Origin: Chloroflexota bacterium
GTDB taxonomy: Bacteria > Chloroflexota > Anaerolineae > Anaerolineales > Villigracilaceae
Length of the DNA stretch: 7,614 nucleotides
Reading direction: 5' to 3'
NCBI GenBank assembly: GCA_021812905.1
Contig: JAKAMM010000073.1
Coordinates: forward strand, 1-7,614
This document shows positions 1 to 4,965 of the stretch, piece after piece. Made by a program: the position numbers and the translations under genes. A model generated the notes under the pieces. It ran no database searches, was not told the origin of the DNA, and worked only from the letters and a program-made list of their open reading frames with translations. Every line of letters begins with the position of its first letter. Position 1 is the first letter of the stretch.

Positions 1-1
1 A

Positions 2-361
2 CTGAAAAAAGCGTTGCGTGTCGCAAGGGCCGGTCAGCCGCTAAACGCGATCGGCAAAATAGTCCAGCAGGAAGCGAAGAGGCGCAGTTACAACGTCATC
101 TATGAATTGACCGGCCACGGAATCGGACGCGGTTTGCATGAAGAGCCGGGCGAGGTCTTGAATTTTCATAACCCGCGTGATGGCCGCATTTTAAATGACG
201 GACTGGTGCTTGCGATCGAGCCGTTTCTGACGACGGGTCAGGGCCGCATCAAACAGCAACGCGACGGCTGGTCATTGCAAACGGCGGATGGCGCCATCGC
301 GGCGCAATTTGAACATACAATTATTGTGACCCGGAACGAACCGATTATTCTGACGATCTAA
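2..361 (+). CDS. map: Type I methionine aminopeptidase, C-terminal part (5' end outside window)
   Basis: This cytosolic metalloenzyme removes the initiator methionine from new proteins. The frame is open from the first bases of the window (Leu-Lys-Lys-Ala-Leu-Arg), so the TTG at 14 is not a real start and roughly half of the protein lies upstream. Visible family motifs are GHGIGRGLHEEP, whose GHG histidine is a metal ligand, then AIEPF, whose Glu is a ligand, and QFEHTIIVT, whose Glu is the last ligand. These align in order and spacing with the C-terminal half of E. coli MetAP. The two Asp ligands must lie upstream. The protein ends soon after the EHT motif, as expected, so the C-terminus is intact. 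The TAA stop lies inside the left arm of a terminator palindrome. Family assignment is secure; whether the genome has other MetAP copies cannot be seen. Confidence 0.95.
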   Translation: MKKALRVARAGQPLNAIGKIVQQEAKRRSYNVIYELTGHGIGRGLHEEPGEVLNFHNPRDGRILNDGLVLAIEPFLTTGQGRIKQQRDGWSLQTADGAIAAQFEHTIIVTRNEPIILTI

Positions 362-396
362 AATACAATGGCGGCCACTGGCCGCCATTGTATTTT
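360..396. terminator. Bidirectional terminator palindrome shared by two convergent genes
   Basis: Two perfectly complementary 18-nt arms (360-377 and 379-396) flank a single central C. In RNA the innermost pairs must open to form a small loop, leaving a stem of about 16-17 bp. The core is GC-rich (GGCGGCC) and each end is A/T-rich (AAAATACAAT / ATTGTATTTT), so transcripts from either direction see a GC stem followed by a U-rich 3' side. The TAA of the + gene (359-361) and the TAA of the - gene (395-397) both overlap the arms. No separate T-tract lies beyond the arms. Confidence 0.9.
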
Positions 397-781
397 ACGG
401 TTCATCATCTCCGCCGCCGTTGTCCATTCCCATATCTGGCAATGCAGATTCGATTTCATTAGGTGATTGGCCGGCTTCCAGCCGGTCCACTACATCATCA
501 AATTCAGGCGGCAGGTCTTCGCCCATTTCCTTGCCCATCTTACGCATCATCTGACCCAGCGCCTGCGGGTCATCCTCCAATCCGTCCAAAGCGGACGGGT
601 CGGCGATGTTTTCGAGGCGGCTTTCATCCGATTTGGCGATACGCACCTTCGTCATCCGCCGCCGAATGTGTTCGCTGCCGCAATACGCACAATTCACTTT
701 CTTTTTGCCATATTCTCTGTAAGTCAGGAATACGTCAAAACGCTGCTGGCAATCGAGACAGATAAAATCATAAGTTGGCAT
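395..781 (-). CDS. FmdB-family zinc ribbon protein
   Basis: The protein has 128 aa. The N-terminus MPTYDFICLDCQQRF followed by CAYCGS gives two CxxC knuckles (C8/C11 and C31/C34), the signature of the FmdB/CxxC_CXXC_SSSS small zinc ribbon family. Members are often annotated as putative regulators because of the fmd operon of Methylophilus, but their biochemical role is unproven. After the ribbon a basic stretch (RRRMTKVRIAK, 40-50) leads to a long acidic tail rich in Asp, Glu, Met and Gly, which is probably disordered. The ATG at 781 is chosen because MPTY is the standard family start. There is no Shine-Dalgarno sequence; a TAAAAT hexamer sits 6 nt before the ATG, so a leaderless message is possible. 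The gene converges on map and is divergent from the protease-like gene. The family call is firm, the function open. Confidence 0.88.
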   Translation of the reverse strand: MPTYDFICLDCQQRFDVFLTYREYGKKKVNCAYCGSEHIRRRMTKVRIAKSDESRLENIADPSALDGLEDDPQALGQMMRKMGKEMGEDLPPEFDDVVDRLEAGQSPNEIESALPDMGMDNGGGDDEP

Positions 782-787
782 AATTCT

Positions 788-793
788 ATTTTA
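788..793 (-). promoter_or_regulatory. Putative -10 element for the FmdB-family gene, leaderless spacing
   Basis: On the minus strand TAAAAT lies 6 nt upstream of the ATG at 781-779, where transcription would begin at or next to the start codon. No good -35 hexamer is found at 16-18 bp and no Shine-Dalgarno sequence is present. Confidence 0.45.
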
Positions 794-828
794 CTCACAA
801 ATCCAGCTTCTTTTTGAAAAGTCGCCAT

Positions 829-868
829 GAAAATAGATTTTCACCACCAAACATGAAAATCTATTTTC
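829..868. promoter_or_regulatory. Paired palindromic operator in a divergent intergenic region
   Basis: Perfect 15-nt inverted repeats (829-843 and 854-868) are separated by 10 nt. Each arm is itself nearly palindromic: GAAAAT-AG-ATTTTC at 829-842 and GAAAAT-CT-ATTTTC at 855-868. The element can therefore be read as two copies of a 14-bp site, GAAAAT-NN-ATTTTC, spaced 26 bp apart. It lies between two divergent genes and its right copy reaches the likely -35 region of the 945 gene. This fits a dimeric transcription factor binding two sites. It could also form an A/T-rich hairpin, but there is no gene end nearby that would need one. Confidence 0.6.
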
Positions 869-888
869 GGATCAGATACGATTGCAAC

Positions 889-894
889 TATAAT
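889..894 (+). promoter_or_regulatory. Putative -10 element for the protease-like gene
   Basis: A perfect TATAAT lies 50 nt upstream of the ATG at 945. The hexamer 17 bp upstream (TTCGGA, 866-871) is a poor -35 and overlaps the right palindromic site, so control by a factor bound there is plausible. The gene also has a proper ribosome binding site (AAAGGA, 934-939). Confidence 0.5.
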
Positions 895-944
895 TGAGCG
901 AAAATGCGCTGATATAGCCAGTTTATTACGATCAAAGGAATAAC

Positions 945-1481
945 ATGTACACCAGTCCAACTTTAGATCTTCCGCCCTTTCAGCAGGGCGGGTTGGATTC
1001 GTTATGCGGTTTGTACAGCATCGTCAACGCCGAAAGATTTATTAATCGCTCATCGGATCAAGGTGCGCAGCAGCTTTTCAATGACATCATTCATTATCTC
1101 TCGCGCAAGCGCTTGCTGGCCAAGCTTTTGATCGGCGGCGTGATCCACAAACAGATGCTTCAAATTCTGGACGATGTGGTTGGGGAACGAATAACCAACA
1201 AGAATATTCCCTGGCGCGGCGTGCCTACACCTGTGCTGGATACGTTCTGGAAATCAATGCGTGATTTTTTGGATGGCACGCCCGGCCGCGCCGTTATCCT
1301 GGGACTGAATGGATTTCACGACCATTGGACGGTCATAGAAACGATCACGGACCGATCCATCCTGTTATATGATTCTGCCTTGATAAACCGCCTGCCTCGC
1401 TCACGCTGTACCACCCTTATCCCCAAAGGTAGACGCAAACATCTGCTCCTGCCTGCTCAAACGTATTTTTTGTCCAATTAG
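945..1481 (+). CDS. Stand-alone papain-fold (C39-like) cysteine protease-like protein
   Basis: The protein has 178 aa. It starts at the ATG preceded by AAAGGA at 5-nt spacing. I recognise no named gene. The N-terminus has Q13/Q14 followed by LDSLCGLYSIVNA with C21, matching the oxyanion Gln and nucleophilic Cys-helix layout of papain-fold enzymes. HDHWTVIE contains H127 placed directly before W-T-V-I, and LYDS contains D143 sixteen residues later. The His-aromatic-V-V/I ... D order and spacing resemble peptidase C39, which cleaves double-glycine leader peptides. Most C39 domains are fused to an ABC exporter, while here there is no signal peptide, transmembrane segment, ATPase or transporter neighbour, so the protein is probably cytosolic. 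Residues 30-120 are mostly helical in character and the C-terminus is basic. It could be a peptidase, transpeptidase or deamidase; activity is inferred from residue pattern only. A 33-codon frame follows 61 bp downstream. Confidence 0.7.
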   Translation: MYTSPTLDLPPFQQGGLDSLCGLYSIVNAERFINRSSDQGAQQLFNDIIHYLSRKRLLAKLLIGGVIHKQMLQILDDVVGERITNKNIPWRGVPTPVLDTFWKSMRDFLDGTPGRAVILGLNGFHDHWTVIETITDRSILLYDSALINRLPRSRCTTLIPKGRRKHLLLPAQTYFLSN

Positions 1482-1817
1482 AAATTGACTTTCCCGCGAT
1501 GTCGCCAGGATTTGAATACGGCTGAAAAATAACGGAGGTTGAATGTACGAACATCATAAACAACCGCTTGCAAGCCGCAGAACATTTCTTAAACGTCTCG
1601 CCCCCGTACCTTGCGCTGTAATAGTAGTGTATACTCAAAAATAATTCTATCATGGCCTGTCCGTGAGTGAATGGTTGGCAATGTGGTTCTAGCCTTCGAA
1701 CCATTTGAGCCTTTGAGCTCTTTATCGGCACCCTTCTTGGGCGTTCCGTTAACTTTCATTTTCTCACAAAGACAGGCCGCCTTCCTTTTTTGGTTGCGGC
1801 CGGAGGCCAAAGAGATC
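1482..1817. other. Intergenic region between the protease-like and methyltransferase genes
   Basis: The 336-bp gap holds the 33-codon frame described separately and no convincing terminator. TTGACT (1485-1490) and TATACT (1630-1635) resemble promoter hexamers, but neither has a partner at proper spacing. Near the 3' end GGCCGC (1775-1780) can pair with GCGGCC (1796-1801) around a 15-nt pyrimidine-rich loop just before a GGAGG sequence (1802-1806), a possible leader hairpin for the next gene. The + frame of that gene stays open back to 1671, but this stretch does not look like family sequence. Confidence 0.4.
1543..1644 (+). CDS. Small 33-aa protein with twin-arginine-like motif
   Basis: An ATG stands 4 nt after a strong GGAGG (1534-1538) and opens a 33-codon frame ending in TAA. 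The product begins MYEHHKQPLASRRTFLKRLA; SRRTFLK matches the twin-arginine consensus S-R-R-x-F-L-K used by Tat signal peptides. It continues with a short hydrophobic stretch (AVIVVY) and ends in TQK, with no mature domain. It could be a small membrane-attached peptide, the broken 5' end of a former Tat-exported protein, or chance. The good ribosome binding site and motif argue against chance; the shortness of the hydrophobic segment argues against a working signal peptide. It lies 61 bp after the protease-like gene on the same strand, so co-transcription is possible. No double-glycine cleavage site is present. Confidence 0.4.
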   Translation: MYEHHKQPLASRRTFLKRLAPVPCAVIVVYTQK

Positions 1818-2411
1818 ATGCTACCATTACTATATGGGAACAACATATACACGTTCATCTTCTGGGGAACATTCGCTGTCTGGGCTGTGCCGGAGTGGAT
1901 TGGCACCCTGACGCAGCGTTCCAAAAGCAACATGCGGGCGTATGATCGCGGCTCGTATGCGGTGTTGATGTTGGGACTTTTTGGCGGCCTCGCGTTGGGT
2001 TTCTGGCTGCCGTTATGGGCTCCAGGCGCGAGTCTCACCTGGCATCGCACGCTAATATTTGCGCTGGGGATCGCCTTAATGCTTCTGGGCACAACCTTCC
2101 GTTGGTACGCCATCCGCGTGCTGGGAGAATATTTTACGCGCGAGGTTGCCGTCCATCCCGGTCAGCAAGTCGTACAAACTGGCCCATACCGCTACATCCG
2201 GCATCCGGCGTATAGTGGAACACTACTGACGATGCTTGGTTTGGGGCTGACGATGACCAATTGGGCAAGTCTGCTTGCGATTATGGCTTGCACATTGCTC
2301 GGCCACAGTTATCGGGTCGCGGTGGAAGAACGCGCGCTCAGCGAAAAAATCGGCTTGCCGTATGTGGAATACATGCGACACACGCGCCGCTTCATTCCGT
2401 TCGTGTTTTAG
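1818..2411 (+). CDS. Isoprenylcysteine carboxyl methyltransferase-like membrane protein
   Basis: The protein has 197 aa and belongs to the ICMT/PEMT-like membrane methyltransferase superfamily, which transfers a methyl group from S-adenosylmethionine to small or lipid-linked substrates at the membrane. Hydrophobic segments lie at about residues 11-31, 47-68, 78-99 and 134-161. The conserved C-terminal SAM-binding core is visible: LGEYFTREV, then TGPYRYIRHPAYSG (121-134) and, after the last helix, EERAL (170-174), GLPYVEYM and RRFIP (190-194). Bacterial members have no prenylated-protein substrate and their real substrates are mostly unknown. The ATG at 1818 is chosen because family similarity starts here and GGAGG lies upstream, although at a long 11-nt distance. 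An in-frame ATG at 1671 would add 49 residues that do not look like the family. The next gene starts 4 nt after the stop. Confidence 0.82.
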   Translation: MLPLLYGNNIYTFIFWGTFAVWAVPEWIGTLTQRSKSNMRAYDRGSYAVLMLGLFGGLALGFWLPLWAPGASLTWHRTLIFALGIALMLLGTTFRWYAIRVLGEYFTREVAVHPGQQVVQTGPYRYIRHPAYSGTLLTMLGLGLTMTNWASLLAIMACTLLGHSYRVAVEERALSEKIGLPYVEYMRHTRRFIPFVF

Positions 2412-2415
2412 ATAG

Positions 2416-2913
2416 GTGAAAGATTTTCCTGATCCATACTCGCAGCCTTGCATCGCAAAAGCCGGGGACGCGCCCTCCATCATCATGACAGCGCTTGGAT
2501 TCCTTATCCCCCTGTCCTTGATGCCCCAAATCCTTAAGGATTTGTCTGCCATGCCAATCCTGCTTTTGATTTGGATGCCTATAGGACTGTTTGTGCTGTG
2601 GGCCAGCGGATACCGAATTCACCTGTTGCCGGATAGAACACGCTACCCCACATGGTTATGTTCGTCTGAAATGCAGTACGAAGATATCAGCCGCCTTGAC
2701 ATATATTGCGGCGCTAGTTCAGCGCCAATGCTGGATATCTGGTGTCATTCTTCTGACAGGCCGCTTTCCATATCCACCAAACCATCCAACAAGCGCGATA
2801 TGGCAATCACAGTGGGCGCCATTGTTTCGCGCCGCCCGGTAATCGAGATGAACGATATTGCCGTTGCCGATAATATCCATTCCAAAATTGGGGACTTTCC
2901 TCCTCTGCTATAA
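2416..2913 (+). CDS. Two-helix membrane protein with possible PH-like domain
   Basis: The protein has 165 aa with a GTG start 4 nt after the preceding stop. I do not recognise a named gene. Two hydrophobic segments (about residues 21-40 and 45-63) form a hairpin with a short N-terminal tail. A soluble part of about 100 residues follows with alternating strand-like segments (YRIHLLPD, MQYEDISRLDIYC, LDIWC, PLSIST, PVIEM) and a helix-like stretch around NKRDMAITVGAIVSRR. This two-helix-then-beta layout, with a YEDI motif at the third strand, resembles small bacterial membrane proteins with a PH-like (bPH) domain, but similarity is only at pattern level. Tight spacing on both sides places it in the 1818-5840 gene run. 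If GTG is wrong, the next in-frame ATG is at 2485. The gene is likely real; the domain call is tentative. Confidence 0.6.
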   Translation: MKDFPDPYSQPCIAKAGDAPSIIMTALGFLIPLSLMPQILKDLSAMPILLLIWMPIGLFVLWASGYRIHLLPDRTRYPTWLCSSEMQYEDISRLDIYCGASSAPMLDIWCHSSDRPLSISTKPSNKRDMAITVGAIVSRRPVIEMNDIAVADNIHSKIGDFPPLL

Positions 2914-2914
2914 T
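2909..2914 (+). promoter_or_regulatory. Extended -10 promoter for the NDUFA9-like gene, leaderless spacing
   Basis: TGC-TATAAT (2906-2914) is a perfect -10 with the extended TGn. It overlaps the TAA stop of the preceding gene and lies 7 nt before the ATG at 2922, so transcription would start about at the start codon. No Shine-Dalgarno sequence is present and no good -35 is seen. Confidence 0.55.
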
Positions 2915-2921
2915 CTGCAAC

Positions 2922-3908
2922 ATGATATTGGTTACTGGGGCAACGGGATTTATCGGGCGCGCGTTGATCCGTCAGTTATTTGAGGCAGGCCATCGGGTGC
3001 GGGCTTTGATCCGTCCATCAAAACGTTCACCGCGGCTTCCGAAAGGCGTGCCGGTTGAAGTGGCAGTGGTCAGTCTGGCAGACGAACGCGCCATCCTGGC
3101 GGCACTCAAGGATGTAGATACGATCATCCATCTGGCCGGGACCGAGTCGCAGGGGCGCGACGCGAAGTTGTCAGCGGTGGATATGCAAGGCACGCAGAAT
3201 CTGTCACGGGTCGCGGCTGAGGCGGGCGTTGGGCGCATGATCTACGTCAGCCATCTCGGAGCCAGCCGTTCATCGGGTTATCCGGTCTTCAAAGCCAAGG
3301 GCATTGCTGAGGAACACATCCGCCGTTCGGGCGTGCCATATACCATTTTTCGGTCAGCCGTTGTTTTTGGCCCCGAAGACTATTTCACTTGTGGGTTGTC
3401 GCGCTTGTTGCAAGTTACGCCGTTTTTCTTTCCCATCCCAGGCGGCGAGCGGACGGTGATCCAGCCGCTGTGGGTCGAAGACCTGGTGTCTGTGATCATG
3501 TGGTCGTTGAACAATGAAGATACGCTCAACCAAACTTATGAGATTGGCGGGAGTGAATATTTCACTGTGCGGCAGATCATGGAGATCATTATGCGAGCCG
3601 CACAGCGGCCGCACACCTTATTCGAGCTTCATCCGGTTCTTTTGCGGGCGTTGATCGTGACCTTCGAGTCTTTCATCCCAAATTATCCTGCGTCTTCCTT
3701 CTGGCTCGATTATGTTTCAGTCAGCCGCACCTGCCCGGTTGATAATTTGCCCAACGCGTTCGGGCTGATGCCGGCGCGCTTTGCCTATCGACTCGATTAT
3801 CTAAAGCGCGCACCCTGGTATGGTGAGCTTTGGAGAAAGACTTCAAAGAGAGTTTCCGAAACGAGCGCCAGGGTTTTGGAATCCATTCGAACATTTCGAC
3901 TGCCGTAA
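2922..3908 (+). CDS. Atypical SDR, NDUFA9-like NAD(P)-binding protein
   Basis: The protein has 328 aa. A Rossmann fold begins at once: MILVTGATGFIGR with Gly6/Gly9/Gly12 as the dinucleotide loop, then the end of a beta strand at VRALIRPS and TIIHLAG (67-73). Y120-x3-K124 in GYPVFKAKG matches the YxxxK of active SDRs, and FRSAVVFGPED (143-153) is typical of the NAD-dependent epimerase/NmrA-like/complex I NDUFA9-like group. The C-terminal third (about 230-328) extends beyond the core with a hydrophobic stretch near 241-255 and a basic tail. Eukaryotic NDUFA9 is a complex I accessory subunit; bacterial relatives are free-standing and mostly uncharacterised, some linked to quinone or lipid metabolism. 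The exact substrate cannot be read. The start is set by the Rossmann motif and the -10 element 7 nt upstream. The GNAT gene follows 14 nt later. Confidence 0.87.
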   Translation: MILVTGATGFIGRALIRQLFEAGHRVRALIRPSKRSPRLPKGVPVEVAVVSLADERAILAALKDVDTIIHLAGTESQGRDAKLSAVDMQGTQNLSRVAAEAGVGRMIYVSHLGASRSSGYPVFKAKGIAEEHIRRSGVPYTIFRSAVVFGPEDYFTCGLSRLLQVTPFFFPIPGGERTVIQPLWVEDLVSVIMWSLNNEDTLNQTYEIGGSEYFTVRQIMEIIMRAAQRPHTLFELHPVLLRALIVTFESFIPNYPASSFWLDYVSVSRTCPVDNLPNAFGLMPARFAYRLDYLKRAPWYGELWRKTSKRVSETSARVLESIRTFRLP

Positions 3909-3922
3909 AGTTTTTGAGAATA

Positions 3923-4804
3923 ATGATGTCTCATCCAATCATCCGACTTTTGGAAACTCTTGAAGAAATGGCCGCGGTTGAATCGCTGCAAAGCGCAGTC
4001 TGGCCTGGCAGCGAGACCGACGTTGTCCCTGCGCACATGCTGATCACTGTTGCCCACAACGGCGGATTGGTGCTTGGCGCATTCGTGGACGAAAAACTAG
4101 TCGGCTTCGTCTTCGGCTTTCCCGGCCTCGAGACCACGCCCGATGGGCCGCGTCCCAAACATTGTTCACACATGGCGGGCGTTCATCCGGACTATCGTGA
4201 CAGCGGCCTCGGCTTTGCGCTCAAACGCGCTCAATGGCAAATGGTACGGCACCAGGGCCTCGACCACATCACCTGGACCTACGATCCGCTGCTCAGCCGT
4301 AACGCCCAATTGAACATTGCACGTCTCGGCGCGGTTTGTTCCACGTATCATCGTTCCGAGTACGGCGACATGCGCGACGGTCTCAACGCTGGTCTGCCCT
4401 CCGATCGTTTTCAAGTAGACTGGTGGCTCAATACCAAACGCGTCGAACGTAGACTTGGCAAACGCGCCCGCCCAACTTTGAAATTGGATCACTTGCTACG
4501 CGTCGGCGTGCAGCCACATTACACGCTTCAAACCGGACCTGATAATCTGCCGCGCCCGCCCGAACATTTTCCGCCGCTGGAGGCGCAACTTATCGCGGCT
4601 GAGATGCCGTCCGACTTCATGGCTTTGAAAACTGCTGATTTCGCCCTCGCCCGTGATTGGCGCTTCTTCTCGCGTGAATTCTTCGAGACGGCTTTTGCCA
4701 AAGGATATCTCGTCACTGATTTTATTTATGATAAAGGCCAAGACGGACCGCGCAGTTTTTACATCCTCACTGACGGCGAAGGCACATTGGACTCTGCAAC
4801 ATGA
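3923..4804 (+). CDS. GNAT family N-acetyltransferase, COG3375-like
   Basis: The protein has 293 aa and belongs to the GNAT superfamily, whose members transfer an acyl group from acyl-CoA to an amine. The acyl-CoA motif A is HMAGVHPDYRDSGLG (83-97), followed by helix residues FALKRAQW. ITWTYDPLLSRNAQLNIARLG (116-136) is characteristic of the predicted acetyltransferase group COG3375, as is a C-terminal half containing VDWWL. The acceptor substrate is unknown; relatives that I recall often sit near menaquinone-pathway genes such as menC, but none is visible here. The adjacent ATG codons at 3923 and 3926 are taken as the start because the longer frame from 3830 would overlap the previous gene by 79 nt with non-family residues. 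The ribosome binding site is weak (GAG). The TGA overlaps the ATG of the next small gene (ATGA at 4801). Confidence 0.85.
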   Translation: MMSHPIIRLLETLEEMAAVESLQSAVWPGSETDVVPAHMLITVAHNGGLVLGAFVDEKLVGFVFGFPGLETTPDGPRPKHCSHMAGVHPDYRDSGLGFALKRAQWQMVRHQGLDHITWTYDPLLSRNAQLNIARLGAVCSTYHRSEYGDMRDGLNAGLPSDRFQVDWWLNTKRVERRLGKRARPTLKLDHLLRVGVQPHYTLQTGPDNLPRPPEHFPPLEAQLIAAEMPSDFMALKTADFALARDWRFFSREFFETAFAKGYLVTDFIYDKGQDGPRSFYILTDGEGTLDSAT

Positions 4805-4965
4805 AATATTCTGACAGGCTGCTCACAGGCTTACGCGGCAGGTACACCCGCAATTTTTATGTCAGTTCGTATTTCACGGCCTTTTGCCCCAGAGAAAAAG
4901 CTGTCGAAATAGCCCTTGAAAAAATTTATGAGATTATTGCAGGATCATCCGAAGGGTCAGAATGA
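4801..4965 (+). CDS. Small 54-aa protein, translationally coupled on both sides
   Basis: The ATG at 4801 overlaps the stop of the acetyltransferase (ATGA), and the TGA at 4963-4965 overlaps the ATG of the propeller gene (ATGA at 4962), so a 54-codon frame exactly bridges two genes. This architecture strongly suggests translation by coupling. The product begins MKYSDRLLTGLRGRYTRNFY, is basic and aromatic in the first half, has one Cys (residue 29), and ends in an amphipathic helix-like stretch (EKAVEIALEKIYEIIAG) and an acidic tail. There is no signal peptide or membrane segment. I recognise no family. It may be a partner of the propeller protein or a remnant of a longer N-terminal domain. Its A+T content is like the downstream gene rather than the upstream one. 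Confidence 0.6.
   Translation: MKYSDRLLTGLRGRYTRNFYVSSYFTAFCPREKAVEIALEKIYEIIAGSSEGSE

Noticed and set aside
467..817. + strand frames antisense to the zinc-ribbon gene
   Set aside because: They have no motifs or RBS and are shadows of the FmdB-family coding sequence.
1485..1519. TTGACT as -35 of a promoter for the 33-codon frame
   Set aside because: No acceptable -10 hexamer lies 16-19 bp downstream.
1671..1817. 49-codon N-terminal extension of the methyltransferase from an ATG at 1671
   Set aside because: Residues before the ATG at 1818 do not resemble the family, and GGAGG lies only before the inner start. The extension remains possible but unsupported.
1589..2113. Minus-strand open frame of 174 codons
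   Set aside because: It lies mostly antisense to the well-supported methyltransferase gene, has no family motifs, and has a composition typical of a shadow frame.
2710..2726. Inverted repeat GGCGCT-N5-AGCGCC
   Set aside because: It is a short stem inside a coding sequence with no T-tract or nearby gene end.
3830..3922. Upstream start for the acetyltransferase overlapping the SDR gene
   Set aside because: It would overlap the SDR gene by 79 nt, and the extra residues do not look like the family. The paired ATGs at 3923/3926 fit better.
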